From Streptomyces sp. H27-H5 (GTDB taxonomy: Bacteria; Actinomycetota; Actinomycetes; Streptomycetales; Streptomycetaceae), in the NCBI RefSeq assembly GCF_026627505.1, contig NZ_JAPNLK010000004.1, positions 1 through 64,000 of the forward strand: a DNA stretch of 64,000 bases, read 5' to 3'. The notes under the pieces are model-generated. The model was not told where the DNA came from. It did not search any database and saw only the letters and a list, made by a program, of their open reading frames with translations. Each line of letters begins with the position of its first letter. Position 1 is the first letter of the stretch. The translations under genes were made by a program, and so were the position numbers. Shown piece after piece: positions 40,344 to 52,442 of this stretch.

Positions 40344-41468
40344 TCAGCGGCGGTGCTGCGAGTCCGCGACGGTGACCTCGACCCGCTGGAACTCCTTGAG
40401 CTCGCTGTAGCCGGTGGTGGCCATCGAGCGGCGCAGCGCGCCGAAGATGTTCATCGAGCCGTCCGGGGAGTGCGACGGGCCGGTCAGGATCTCCTCGGTG
40501 GTGCCCACCGTGCCGAGGTCGACCTTCTTGCCGCGCGGCACGTCCTCGTGGACGGCCTCCATGCCCCAGTGGTTGCCCTTGCCGGGCGCGTCCGTGGCAC
40601 GGGCCAGCGGGGAGCCCATCATCACGGCGTCCGCGCCACAGGCGACGGCCTTCGGGATGTCGCCCGACCAGCCCACGCCGCCGTCGGCGATGACGTGCAC
40701 GTAGCGGCCGCCGGACTCGTCCATGTAGTCGCGGCGGGCCGCGGCCACGTCCGCGACGGCGGTGGCCATCGGGACCTGGATGCCGAGCACGTTGCGCGTG
40801 GTGTGCGCGGCGCCGCCGCCGAAGCCCACCAGCACACCGGCCGCGCCGGTGCGCATGAGGTGCAGGGCCGCAGTGTAGGTGGCGCAGCCGCCGACGATGA
40901 CCGGGACGTCCAGTTCGTAGATGAACTGCTTGAGGTTCAGCGGCTCCGCGGCGCCGGAGACGTGCTCGGCCGACACCGTGGTGCCGCGGATCACGAAGAT
41001 GTCCACGCCGGCGTCGACGACGACCTTGGAGAACTCGGCCGTGCGCTGCGGGGACAGCGCGGCGGCGGTGACGACACCCGAGTCGCGCACCTCCTTGATG
41101 CGCTGCCGGATCAGGTCGGCCTGGATCGGCGCGGCGTAGATCTCCTGGAGGCGGCGGGTGGCGTCCTCCTCGTCCAGCTCGTTGATCTCGTCGAGCAGCG
41201 GCTGCGGGTCCTCGTAGCGGGTCCACAGACCTTCGAGGTTCAGCACGCCGAGGCCGCCGAGCTCGCCGATCCGGATGGCGGTCTGCGGGGAGACCACGGA
41301 GTCCATGGGGGCGGCCAGGAAGGGGAGCTCGAAGCGGTACGCGTCGATCTGCCAGGCGATCGAGACCTCCTTCGGGTCCCGCGTACGCCGGCTCGGGACG
41401 ATGGCGATGTCGTCGAACGCGTACGCCCTGCGGCCGCGCTTGCCGCGCCCGATCTCGATCTCAGTCAC
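40344..41468 (-). CDS. guaB3: GuaB3-family IMP dehydrogenase-related protein
   Basis: 374 residues, a single (beta/alpha)8 barrel of the IMPDH/GMP reductase superfamily without CBS domains, the usual length for actinobacterial GuaB3. LPFLAAPMDSVVSP, DGGVGWSGDIPKA and GSPLARA are conserved barrel segments. The catalytic-Cys loop of true IMPDH (GSICTT) is replaced by GFGGGAAHTTRN, so it is not a classical IMPDH; its reaction is still debated in actinobacteria. It follows guaB in the same direction after 183 bases. Confidence 0.93.
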   Translation of the reverse strand: MTEIEIGRGKRGRRAYAFDDIAIVPSRRTRDPKEVSIAWQIDAYRFELPFLAAPMDSVVSPQTAIRIGELGGLGVLNLEGLWTRYEDPQPLLDEINELDEEDATRRLQEIYAAPIQADLIRQRIKEVRDSGVVTAAALSPQRTAEFSKVVVDAGVDIFVIRGTTVSAEHVSGAAEPLNLKQFIYELDVPVIVGGCATYTAALHLMRTGAAGVLVGFGGGAAHTTRNVLGIQVPMATAVADVAAARRDYMDESGGRYVHVIADGGVGWSGDIPKAVACGADAVMMGSPLARATDAPGKGNHWGMEAVHEDVPRGKKVDLGTVGTTEEILTGPSHSPDGSMNIFGALRRSMATTGYSELKEFQRVEVTVADSQHRR

Positions 41469-41651
41469 GTGTGGTGGCCTTTCCTCTGGGTCTGCCCGTC
41501 CAGTATCCCCGAACCCCGGGGGCCCGCGTTCCGGTGACCGCTGTACGGACGCGGTCCGGCCGAGCGCCGACGCGATCCCGGGGTCCGGGAAGGGTGAAGG
41601 GCGGCCCCGGATCGACCGGAACCGCCCCGTTCACGCGTGTGCGCGGGCCGC

Positions 41652-43259
<1,608 letters not shown>

Positions 43260-43318
43260 CTACTACTGGACTCCTGCGGACGGACTCCTGCCCCGGGACC
43301 CCGACCGCGGCCGGCGGT

Positions 43319-44038
43319 CTACTGCTCCGCGAGTGCCCGGAGCCGACTGAGCGCCCTGTGCTGGGCCACGCGCACCGCGCCGGGGGACATCCCGAGCATC
43401 TGCCCGGTCTCCTCCGCGGTCAGGCCGACGGCCACCCGCAGCACGAGCAGTTCGCGCTGGTTCTCGGGCAGGTTGGCCAGCAGCTTCTTCGCCCAGGCCG
43501 CGTCGCTGCTGAGCAGCGCGCGTTCCTCCGGGCCGAGTGAGTCGTCGGGCCGCTCGGGCATCTCGTCCGACGGGACCGCCGTGCTCCCCGGGTGCCGCAT
43601 GGCGGCCCGCTGAAGATCGGCGACCTTGTGCGCGGCGATGGCGAAGACGAAGGCCTCGAAGGGGCGCCCGGTGTCCCGGTAGCGCGGCAGCGCCATCAGG
43701 ACGGCGACACAGACCTCCTGCGCCAGGTCCTCGACGAAGTGGCGAGCGTCACCCGGAAGGCGGGACAGCCGGGTGCGGCAGTAGCGGATCGCGAGGGGGT
43801 GGACGAAGGCCAGCAGATCGTGCGTGGCCTGCTCGTCGCCGTCCACGGCCCTGCGGACGAGAGCGCTGACGGCCCCGGCTCCGCCGCCCCTGGCGGTGCC
43901 GGTGGAGCCTGTGGCCGCGGGTGACCCCGGGGCCTCGTCGTCGCGCATCAATCCATGGTGCCTTGGCGCGGGTGCATTCGCGGCACCGTCGTCCTTGTTG
44001 TGCATCGAAGCGTTATGAGCGGGTGCGCCAGAACTCAT
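43319..44038 (-). CDS. shbA: ECF RNA polymerase sigma factor, ShbA type
   Basis: 239 residues from ATG 44038 (GGAGGG eight bases upstream). Disordered N-terminus (1-45), sigma-70 region 2 at about 60-130 ([55 protein letters not shown]), linker, and region 4 with helix-turn-helix at about 180-235 ([35 protein letters not shown]). In Streptomyces the ECF factor at this locus, between guaB and bldM, is ShbA, which drives transcription of the principal sigma gene hrdB. Named by synteny and similarity. No anti-sigma gene is adjacent. Confidence 0.85.
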   Translation of the reverse strand: MSSGAPAHNASMHNKDDGAANAPAPRHHGLMRDDEAPGSPAATGSTGTARGGGAGAVSALVRRAVDGDEQATHDLLAFVHPLAIRYCRTRLSRLPGDARHFVEDLAQEVCVAVLMALPRYRDTGRPFEAFVFAIAAHKVADLQRAAMRHPGSTAVPSDEMPERPDDSLGPEERALLSSDAAWAKKLLANLPENQRELLVLRVAVGLTAEETGQMLGMSPGAVRVAQHRALSRLRALAEQ

Positions 44039-44212
44039 CGCCTGCGCCCTCCCCTCCGCTCGGCCCGAATGGTCCCTAGGCCACATCTTCGAGAATGCGG
44101 CACACCCTCAAGGATGCGGCATCGCGCACGAAGCGACACGTCCCCCGGATTGTGCCCCGCCAATCCCCGGTTTCGCACCGGGTCCGGGCGGGACACTCTC
44201 AACGGTCCGCGA

Positions 44213-44824
44213 TCAGCGGACCAGGCCCCATCGGAACCCGAGCGCCACGGCGTGCGCACGGTCCGAGGCACCCAGCTTCTTGAACAGCCGACGGGCGTGC
44301 GTCTTGACCGTGTCCTCGGAGAGGAAGAGCTCGCGCCCGATCTCCGCGTTGGACCGGCCGTGGCTCATGCCCTCCAGGACCTGGATCTCGCGCGCGGTGA
44401 GCGTGGGCGCGGCGCCCATCTCGGCCGAGCGGAGCCGGCGCGGGGCCAGTCGCCAGGTCGGGTCGGCGAGGGCCTGGGTGACCGTGGCCCGCAGTTCGGC
44501 GCGCGAGGCGTCCTTGTGCAGGTATCCCCGGGCGCCGGCGGCGACCGCGAGGGCCACGCCGTCCAGGTCCTCGGCGACCGTCAGCATGATGATGCGGGCG
44601 CCGGGGTCGGCCGAGAGCAGCCGACGGACCGTCTCGACACCGCCCAGGCCGGGCATCCGTACATCCATCAGAATCAGATCGGAACGGTCGGCACCCCAGC
44701 GGCGGAGGACTTCCTCGCCGTTGGCTGCCGTCGTCACACGCTCGACGCCGGGCACGGTGGCAACCGCGCGACGGAGCGCCTCTCGGGCAAGCGGGGAGTC
44801 GTCGCAGACGAGGACGGATGTCAT
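44213..44824 (-). CDS. bldM: BldM, orphan response regulator for aerial development
   Basis: 203 residues, the known length of BldM. Receiver domain 1-120 with DD at 8-9 and Asp54 (LILMDVRMPG), then a NarL/LuxR-type helix-turn-helix (LTAREIQVLEGMSHGRSNAEIGRELFLSEDTVKTH). BldM acts as homodimer early, and as heterodimer with WhiI late, controlling genes of aerial hypha and spore formation. Its receiver is regarded as phosphorylation-independent. A promoter for sigma-BldN is visible 127 bases upstream. It is divergent from whiD, as in other streptomycetes. Confidence 0.96.
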   Translation of the reverse strand: MTSVLVCDDSPLAREALRRAVATVPGVERVTTAANGEEVLRRWGADRSDLILMDVRMPGLGGVETVRRLLSADPGARIIMLTVAEDLDGVALAVAAGARGYLHKDASRAELRATVTQALADPTWRLAPRRLRSAEMGAAPTLTAREIQVLEGMSHGRSNAEIGRELFLSEDTVKTHARRLFKKLGASDRAHAVALGFRWGLVR

Positions 44825-44950
44825 GACCGCCCTCCGCAGCTGCTGATGCGCGTCACCTTGTGCCTCCAGGCTGGTACGTATCGTCACCTGTGCGGTCGAT
44901 GCCCCCGGACACCTGTCCGAGAACTTATTGGTTCAACCGCCTTCGCACTC

Positions 44951-44978
44951 TCAACGATGGTCACTCGAAAGAGTTACG
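44951..44978 (-). promoter_or_regulatory. Sigma-BldN-type promoter of bldM
   Basis: On the minus strand CGTAAC (44978-44973), a 16-base spacer and CGTTGA (44956-44951), the promoter elements known for the BldN-dependent bldM promoter. It places the start point roughly 120 bases before the bldM ATG. The remainder of the 380-base bldM-whiD gap is non-coding and should hold the whiD promoters. Confidence 0.8.
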
Positions 44979-45204
44979 GGTCGGACGGACACCTTCGGCA
45001 CTCTACGTGAGGAAGCGATCACGACGTCGGAGGCGCGGGCGGCCTGTCCTCCATCTGGAGCTATGCCCTATTTGGCGGCTTTCCTTCCATTTGGCACGTG
45101 TCTGAGGCTAGATTCCCAATGAGTCATATTTACATCTACTCCGACAGTAGGTGTGGAGACATGGACCGTATCCGCCTCAGTACCGGCACCAAGAGGGACT
45201 ACCA

Positions 45205-45531
45205 ATGGCAGATTTCTCCCGCCTCCCCGGACCGAACGCCGACCTCTGGGACTGGCAGCTGCTGGCTGCCTGCCGCGGGGTCGACAGCTCCCTCTTCTTC
45301 CACCCGGAAGGCGAGCGGGGCGCGGCCAGGAGCGCGCGCGAGGCCTCGGCTAAAGAGGTCTGCATGCGCTGCCCGGTCCGTTCGGAATGCGCCGCGCACG
45401 CCCTCGCCGTCCGCGAGCCCTACGGGGTGTGGGGCGGCCTCACCGAGGACGAACGCGAAGAGCTGATGGGTCGAGCCCGGCACCGCCTGATCCCCGCGTC
45501 GAGCACGATCGGCCCGATCGCACCGCACTAG
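45205..45531 (+). CDS. whiD: WhiD, WhiB-like [4Fe-4S] sporulation regulator
   Basis: 108 residues. Cys23, Cys53, Cys56 and Cys62 (CMRCPVRSEC) are the cluster ligands. GVWGG at 75-79 is the WhiB-like turn, followed by a basic segment (RARHRL) for DNA or sigma contacts. WhiD binds region 4 of the principal sigma factor and is needed for late spore maturation; its cluster is O2/NO sensitive. ATG 45205 follows GAGGG. The C-terminus (RLIPASSTIGPIAPH) differs in sequence from other WhiD proteins, where this region is variable. Confidence 0.95.
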   Translation: MADFSRLPGPNADLWDWQLLAACRGVDSSLFFHPEGERGAARSAREASAKEVCMRCPVRSECAAHALAVREPYGVWGGLTEDEREELMGRARHRLIPASSTIGPIAPH

Positions 45532-45660
45532 CCGGTTCGCACGAAACGCCCGAAGGAACGTTTCCTCGAATCCGTGACGCTCACGTACGCGCCACGGACC
45601 CCACGGGTCCGGTCCGTCACCCGCCCGGCCGTACCGCCGTCCGGCAGGCGCCCGACGGAC

Positions 45661-45694
45661 CGCCAGGCGGGGGCCACCCGGCCCCCGCCTGGCG
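45661..45694. terminator. Terminator between whiD and lysR
   Basis: CGCCAGGCGGGGGCC and its complement around four bases, five bases after the LysR stop; it can end both convergent transcripts. Confidence 0.85.
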
Positions 45695-45698
45695 CCCG

Positions 45699-46598
45699 TC
45701 AACGCGTCGCGGCCCGCTCCAGCTGGGTCAGCGTCGCCGCCACGGCGGGGACCCTCGCCAGGTCGGCCAGGGTCAGCGCCACGACCTCCCGCTCCACGGC
45801 GGGCTCCACGGCCACGGTGCTCACCCCCTTGGCCCGTACCGACTCCACGGCGAGCTCGGGCAGCACCGCCACGCCGAGCCCCGCGCCCACCAGGCCGACC
45901 ACGGCCGGGTAGTCGTCGGTGGCGAAGTCGATGCGCGGGGTGAAACCCGCGTCCTCGCACACCTCCACCAGGTGGCGGCGGCAGCGCGGGCAGCCCGCGA
46001 TCCAGGGCTCGTCGGCCAGCTCGGCCATGCCCACCCGCTCGGCCCCGGCCAGCCGGTGCCCCTCGGGGACCAGACCCACGAGGCGGTCGGTGAGCAGCGG
46101 GCGCACCACCAGGTCCTCCCATTCGGCCGCGGAGGCAGAGGAGCCCCCGTACCGGAAGGCCAGCGCCACGTCGCAGTCGCCCTCGCGCAGCATCTCGACC
46201 GAACGCGGCGGCTCGGCCTCGACCAGGGAGATCCGGGTGCCCGGGTGCTGGGCGCGCATGGCGGCCAGTGCGGTCGGCACCAGCGTGGAGCTGCCGCTGG
46301 GGAAGGAGACCAGCCGCACCCGGCCGGCGCGCAGCCCGGCGATGGCCGCGACCTCCTCTTCGGCGGCGGTCAGTCCGGCCAGGATTCCGGCGGCGTGCCG
46401 GACCAGGGCCTCACCCGCCTGGGTCAACCGCATCTCCCGGCCCGTACGGATCAGCAGCGGGGTGCCGGCCGACTGCTCCAGCGCCTTCATCTGCTGGGAC
46501 ACGGCCGGTTGGGTGCAGCCCAGCTCGCGGGCGGCGGCGGAGAAGGAGCCGGTCCCGGCGACGGCGCGCAGAACTCGCAGATGACGTGCTTCGATCAC
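45699..46598 (-). CDS. LysR-family transcriptional regulator
   Basis: 299 residues. N-terminal winged helix (LRVLRAVAGTGSFSAAARELGCTQPAVSQQMKALE) at 5-60, then a periplasmic-binding-like effector domain (about 90-295; VRLVSFPSGSSTLVPTAL, VALAFRYGG, GLGVAVLPELAVESV). Three Cys in the effector domain (AGCPRCRRHLVEVCE) could sense redox or metal. Divergent from the MOSC gene (79-base gap), a common arrangement for a LysR target. The inducer is unknown. Confidence 0.92.
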   Translation of the reverse strand: MIEARHLRVLRAVAGTGSFSAAARELGCTQPAVSQQMKALEQSAGTPLLIRTGREMRLTQAGEALVRHAAGILAGLTAAEEEVAAIAGLRAGRVRLVSFPSGSSTLVPTALAAMRAQHPGTRISLVEAEPPRSVEMLREGDCDVALAFRYGGSSASAAEWEDLVVRPLLTDRLVGLVPEGHRLAGAERVGMAELADEPWIAGCPRCRRHLVEVCEDAGFTPRIDFATDDYPAVVGLVGAGLGVAVLPELAVESVRAKGVSTVAVEPAVEREVVALTLADLARVPAVAATLTQLERAATR

Positions 46599-46677
46599 CC
46601 TTCGAGCATAAGGGCATCTTTGACCGTGGCGCCAATAATCAGCGGACCCTTTGAGGAGCCTCGACTAGCGTGTCCGC

Positions 46678-47385
46678 ATGCATCTCATCTCCGTGAACGT
46701 CGGCCGCGCGAAGTCCGTCGGGTACTCCGACTCGAAAAACGGACTGACCGGCATCGGCAAACGCCCCGTCCCCGGCCCGGTGCGGGTCTTCGCTCCGGGC
46801 CCCAAGGGTGTCGGGGCGAGCGGCGTCGAGGGGGACGACGTCTGCGACCTGCGCCACCACGGGGGTGAGCACCAGGCCGTGTACGCGTACGCCCGCGAGG
46901 ACCTGGACTGGTGGGAGGGCGAGTTGGGGCGCCCGCTGGCCGGCGGGTTGTTCGGCGAGAACCTCACCACCTCCGGCATCGACCTGAATTCGGCACGCCT
47001 CGGCGAGCGCTGGCGGGTGGGGCGCGACCTCGTCCTGGAGGTGGCCTCGGCCCGCATCCCGTGCCGGACGTTCCAGGGAGCCTTGGGCGAGCGCGGATGG
47101 GCGAAGCGGTTCACCCGGGAGGCCCGGCCGGGTGCGTACCTGCGGGTGATCGAGGAGGGCTCGGTGTCGCCGGGCGACGCCGTCGAGGTGCTGCACCGGC
47201 CGGACCACGAGGTGTCGGTGGAGTTCTGGTTCCGCGCCTTCACCACCGAACGGGCCCTGCTTCCGCGCACCCTCGCGGCGGGCGCGGCGCTGGAACCGGC
47301 CGCGCGGGAGACCGCGCGCACATACGACCTGCGCCACGGTTCCCCGGCGGCGCGGGTCGACTCCGGTGCGGCGGGCGGGGCCTGA
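46678..47385 (+). CDS. MOSC domain protein (YiiM type)
   Basis: 235 residues. The MOSC barrel contains GDDVCDLRHHGGEHQAVYAY, FGENLTTSGIDL, LGERWRVGRDLVLEVASARIPC with the conserved Cys, and a C-terminal helical extension. MOSC proteins bind molybdenum cofactor sulfur or reduce N-hydroxylated compounds as in E. coli YiiM/YcbX. Probably under control of the divergent LysR gene. Substrate unknown. Confidence 0.9.
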   Translation: MHLISVNVGRAKSVGYSDSKNGLTGIGKRPVPGPVRVFAPGPKGVGASGVEGDDVCDLRHHGGEHQAVYAYAREDLDWWEGELGRPLAGGLFGENLTTSGIDLNSARLGERWRVGRDLVLEVASARIPCRTFQGALGERGWAKRFTREARPGAYLRVIEEGSVSPGDAVEVLHRPDHEVSVEFWFRAFTTERALLPRTLAAGAALEPAARETARTYDLRHGSPAARVDSGAAGGA

Positions 47386-47452
47386 CACGGGGTCCGGCGG
47401 ACCGGACGGGACCCTGACGACAGGGCCCCGCGGCGGCGACTAGGTTGCGCAC

Positions 47453-48226
47453 ATGACGACTGCGTTGATTACGGGATCCACGGCGGGCATCGGCGCCGCC
47501 TTCGCCCGGCGGCTCGCCGCCCAGGGCCACAACCTCGTGCTGGTGGCCCGCGACACCAAGCGACTCGCGGAGCAGGCCACCGAGTTGCACGACCGCCACG
47601 GCATCGAGGCCGAGGTGCTGACGGCCGACCTCTCCACCGACGCGGGCATCGCGGCGGTCGAGGCCCGTCTCGGCGACCGCACCCACCCCGTGGACCTGCT
47701 GGTCAACAACGCGGGCTTCGGCAACAAGGGCCGCTACCTCGACGTTTCCATGGCCGACGAGTTGACCATGGTCAAGGTGCACATCGAGGCCGTGCTGCGG
47801 CTGACCTCGGCCGCCGGCGAGTCGATGCGCTCGCGCGGTCGCGGCGGCGTGATCAACGTGGCCTCGGTCGCCGCCTTCCTGCCGCGCGGCACGTACGGGG
47901 CGAGCAAGGCCTGGGTCGTGCAGTTCACCCAGGGCGCGGCGAAGGACCTGGCGGGTTCCGGGGTGCGGCTGATGGCGCTGTGCCCGGGCTTCGTGCGGAC
48001 GGAGTTCCACGAGCGGGCCGGCATGGGCACGGACAACATCCCGGGCTGGCTCTGGCTGGACGCCGACAAGCTGGTGGCCTCGGCGCTGGCCGACCTGGCG
48101 CGCGGCAAGACCGTGTCGATCCCGGATCCCCGCTACAAGGCGCTGATGGGCGTGGTGAAGCTGACTCCGCGCGGGCTGCTCGGCGGCATGTCCTCCCGTA
48201 CGGGTCGCAAGTACGGCCCGCAGTAG
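47453..48226 (+). CDS. Short-chain dehydrogenase/reductase
   Basis: 257 residues, classical SDR. NAD(P) motif TGSTAGIG at 7-14, LVNNAGFG (NNAG), catalytic Ser in INVASVAAF and YGASKAW (YxxxK), PGFVRTEF. The His/Arg-rich loop after the motif (VARDTKRLAEQ) suggests NADP preference. Substrate unknown. It follows the MOSC gene closely and may share its transcript. Confidence 0.92.
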   Translation: MTTALITGSTAGIGAAFARRLAAQGHNLVLVARDTKRLAEQATELHDRHGIEAEVLTADLSTDAGIAAVEARLGDRTHPVDLLVNNAGFGNKGRYLDVSMADELTMVKVHIEAVLRLTSAAGESMRSRGRGGVINVASVAAFLPRGTYGASKAWVVQFTQGAAKDLAGSGVRLMALCPGFVRTEFHERAGMGTDNIPGWLWLDADKLVASALADLARGKTVSIPDPRYKALMGVVKLTPRGLLGGMSSRTGRKYGPQ

Positions 48227-48359
48227 ACGACCCGCGGCAGTACGCCCGCAGTGACGCGGACGTCCGCCGCGGCGGGACACATCCGAACCAACCAAACCCG
48301 CCAAACGGGTGAAATCTCCCTAAACTGGACCTGTCCCATCCAGTGCGGGAGGCGACACC

Positions 48360-49061
48360 ATGACATTCGTACAGGTGATCGATTACGAGACCACGCGGTT
48401 CGACGAGATGAACGCCCTCATCGACCGCTGGGCGCAGCAGGCAAGCGGCCGGCGCACGGTCACGCACACCATGATCGGCAGGGACCGCGAGACGCAGACG
48501 CACTACCTCGACCTCGTCGAGTTCCCCTCGTACGAGGACGCCATGAGGAACTCCCGACTCCCCGAGACGGAAGGGATGTTCCAGGAGATGGTGGCCCTCT
48601 GCGAGGGCATGCCGACGTTCATGAACCTGGACGTGGTCCGGAACGAGCACCTCGACAAGCTGCTCGTGACCCGGATCTTCGAGGAGGTCGCGGAGAAGGG
48701 CGATTTCGCGGTCGTCGACGAGTGCGTCGCGGCCGACTACACCGACCACGACATCATGGCGGCGCCCGGCACGGGCGACGGCCGGCAGGGCATGAAGCGG
48801 ACGATGGGCATGTGGCGGGACGCGTTCGACTTCTCGTTCGACCTGCACCGTCAGATCGCCGAGGGCGACTGCGTCACCACCCTGTGGGCCTGGACCGGCA
48901 CCCAGAAGGGCGAGTTCATGGGTGTCCCGCCGACCGGGAAGGAAGTCGCGATGTCGGGCTGCACGACCTTCCGCATCGAGAACGGTCAGGTGGCGGAGGG
49001 CTGGTGGTACTACGACGCGCCGGGCCTCATGCGGCAGATGGGCATGACGGACGCCGCCTGA
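48360..49061 (+). CDS. SnoaL-like polyketide cyclase/ester cyclase fused to a dimeric alpha-beta barrel
   Basis: 233 residues. Residues 1-95 look like a ferredoxin-fold dimeric barrel (VIDYETTRFDEMNALIDRW, YLDLVEFPSYEDAMRNSRLPE), as in ABM-type or DUF proteins. Residues 100-230 are a SnoaL/NTF2-like cone (VVDECVAADYTDHDIMAAPG, GMKRTMGMWRDAF, GVPPTGKEVAMSGCTTFRIENGQV). Such cyclases act on small polyketide or ester substrates, but most actinobacterial members have no known reaction. No biosynthetic cluster is adjacent. Confidence 0.85.
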   Translation: MTFVQVIDYETTRFDEMNALIDRWAQQASGRRTVTHTMIGRDRETQTHYLDLVEFPSYEDAMRNSRLPETEGMFQEMVALCEGMPTFMNLDVVRNEHLDKLLVTRIFEEVAEKGDFAVVDECVAADYTDHDIMAAPGTGDGRQGMKRTMGMWRDAFDFSFDLHRQIAEGDCVTTLWAWTGTQKGEFMGVPPTGKEVAMSGCTTFRIENGQVAEGWWYYDAPGLMRQMGMTDAA

Positions 49062-49088
49062 GCCGACGCCCGCCGGGACCCGGACACG

Positions 49089-49139
49089 GGGAAGGCCCCG
49101 GTCCCCCACCGCTCGGCGGTGATTGACCGGGGCCTTCCC
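49089..49139. terminator. Terminator between the SnoaL-like gene and groEL
   Basis: GGGAAGGCCCCGGTC pairs with GACCGGGGCCTTCCC; the 21-base loop has its own CCGC/GCGG stem. Ends both convergent transcripts. Confidence 0.85.
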
Positions 49140-49187
49140 TCGGATCAGCGGGGCCCGCCGAAGCGGCGGGCGCCCTGCGGCTCAACC

Positions 49188-50825
<1,638 letters not shown>

Positions 50826-50960
50826 TCAGCCCTCTCGATAACTCGGGTTCAACGAACTGCGCCCCTCGCCGCCCGGCAATCAGCGGGGTGACCAGGGGCG
50901 CAGCTCAAAGCAAAACTGGTGAAGAGGAAGAGGATCGCTCCTCTTGCCTGCTTCGTTCGA

Positions 50961-51269
50961 CTACTTCTCGACGATCGCGAGTACGTCGCGAGCCGAGAGG
51001 ACGAGGTATTCCTCGCCGCTGTACTTCACTTCGGTGCCGCCGTACTTGCTGTACAGCACGATGTCGCCGACGCTGACGTCCAGCGGGAGACGCTGGCCGT
51101 CCTCGAAGCGACCCGGACCGACCGCGAGGACGACGCCCTCCTGGGGCTTCTCCTTCGCGGTGTCCGGGATGACCAGGCCGGAAGCCGTGGTCTGCTCGGC
51201 GTCGAGCGGCTGGACCACGATGCGGTCCTCGAGCGGCTTGATGGCAACCTTGGAGCTGGTGGTCGTCAC
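50961..51269 (-). CDS. groES: Co-chaperonin GroES
   Basis: 102 residues. [37 protein letters not shown] mobile loop (positions about 10-40), then [16 protein letters not shown] and [21 protein letters not shown]. It caps GroEL. First gene of the groES-groEL1 operon (144-base gap), about 100 bases downstream of two CIRCE operators. Confidence 0.97.
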   Translation of the reverse strand: MTTTSSKVAIKPLEDRIVVQPLDAEQTTASGLVIPDTAKEKPQEGVVLAVGPGRFEDGQRLPLDVSVGDIVLYSKYGGTEVKYSGEEYLVLSARDVLAIVEK

Positions 51270-51365
51270 GATCCGACCTCCCCCTTCGGAGATCCGGGGT
51301 TAACTGTCTGAGGTGGCGACCAGGTCGATCCGTCGTCGCGGGTGCCGGACCTGCCTGTCGCTGTG

Positions 51366-51392
51366 TTGGCACTCACCAGGGGCGAGTGCCAG
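51366..51392. promoter_or_regulatory. CIRCE operator 1 of groES-groEL1
   Basis: TTGGCACTC, nine bases, GAGTGCCAG; matches the HrcA operator TTAGCACTC-N9-GAGTGCTAA with few differences. HrcA represses until heat shock. Confidence 0.85.
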
Positions 51393-51412
51393 GTGCGACA
51401 CTATTCCGGCGA

Positions 51413-51439
51413 TTAGCACTCGGTCAAGCGGAGTGCCAA
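51413..51439. promoter_or_regulatory. CIRCE operator 2 of groES-groEL1
   Basis: TTAGCACTC (51413-51421), nine bases, GAGTGCCAA (51431-51439). One mismatch per arm at most. Its centre is 47 bases from that of operator 1. Confidence 0.9.
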
Positions 51440-51761
51440 TTTGCCTCCCGGCGAGGCGCGCGCCGAGCCGGCCGCCGGGGGCCCTCCGGCCCTGCGGGCG
51501 GGGGGTTCCGGGCCTCTGCGTCGACTCCCCCGGAAGTCGCCCCACTTGTCCCTCGGGCAGGCGTTCGGCGTGATCGCCCCCGGCTTCGGCCTCCGGAACC
51601 TCCGCACCCCCGCCCGTGCGGCCCGGCGCGGCCCTGCGGTCCGGCCCGGGGCCGCTTCCGCGCCGGCGCCGGCCGTCCGAGGTCCGCGCGACGCACCCCT
51701 GTGTCGGGTCCGGCTCCGGGCCCGACATCGGCTCCGGCGACCGATATGTGACGCTTGAGCC
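51440..51761. other. 322-base gap upstream of the two-component genes
   Basis: Very G+C-rich (Arg/Pro/Gly-coding in all frames). No ribosome site with a plausible gene and no clear hairpin pair. Presumably spans divergent promoters. Confidence 0.5.
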
Positions 51762-52442
51762 GTGCGCATCCTGGTGGTCGAAGACGAAGAGGGCCTGGCC
51801 GAGTCCCTGCGGCTCGGCCTGTCCGCCGACGGTCACTGGGTCGAGGTCGCCCACGACGGACACCGCGGCCTCGACCTCGCGCTGACCGGCGGCCCGTACG
51901 ACGCCGTGCTCCTCGACCTGATGCTCCCCGGCCTCGGCGGCCACGAGATCTGCACCCGCCTGCGCGCCCACGGCGACCGCACGCCCGTGCTGATGCTGAC
52001 CGCCAAGGACGGCGAGCACGACGAGGCCGACGGGCTCGACGCGGGCGCCGACGACTACCTCACCAAGCCGTTCTCGTTCGTCGTGCTGGCCGCACGGCTG
52101 CGCGCGCTCGCCCGCCGCGCCGGCACCCCGCAGGTCGGCGTCCTGCGGGCCGGCGATCTCGTCCTGGATCCGTCCGGTCGGCGCTGCCGGCGCGGGGAGC
52201 GGGACATCGAACTCACCGCGCGCGAACTCGGCGTGCTCGCCTGCCTGATGGAACAGCCGGGCCGGGCGGTCGCCAAGCAGGACATCCTCGACGAGGTCTG
52301 GGACGTCCCGCACGCCATCGACCCGAACATCGTCGAGGTGTACGTGTCCTCGCTGCGCCGGAAGATCGACGCGCCGTTCGGGCGCCGCTCGATCCTCACC
52401 GTGCACGGGACCGGCTACCGGATGGCGCCCGACGGTGGTTAG
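51762..52442 (+). CDS. OmpR/PhoB-family response regulator
   Basis: 226 residues from GTG 51762. Receiver domain with DEE acid pocket (8-10), phosphoacceptor Asp52 (VLLDLMLPG), Lys in TKPFSF, and an OmpR-type winged helix (about 130-222; LTARELGVLACLMEQPGRAVAKQDILDEVWD). Overlaps the histidine kinase gene by eight bases. The pair lies next to LytR-CpsA-Psr and FtsW/RodA-type genes, so an envelope role is possible. Confidence 0.94.
   Translation: MRILVVEDEEGLAESLRLGLSADGHWVEVAHDGHRGLDLALTGGPYDAVLLDLMLPGLGGHEICTRLRAHGDRTPVLMLTAKDGEHDEADGLDAGADDYLTKPFSFVVLAARLRALARRAGTPQVGVLRAGDLVLDPSGRRCRRGERDIELTARELGVLACLMEQPGRAVAKQDILDEVWDVPHAIDPNIVEVYVSSLRRKIDAPFGRRSILTVHGTGYRMAPDGG

Noticed and set aside
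40344..41468. guaB3 as a decayed IMP dehydrogenase
   Set aside because: Loss of the catalytic-Cys loop is normal for the GuaB3 family, so it is not a sign of decay here.
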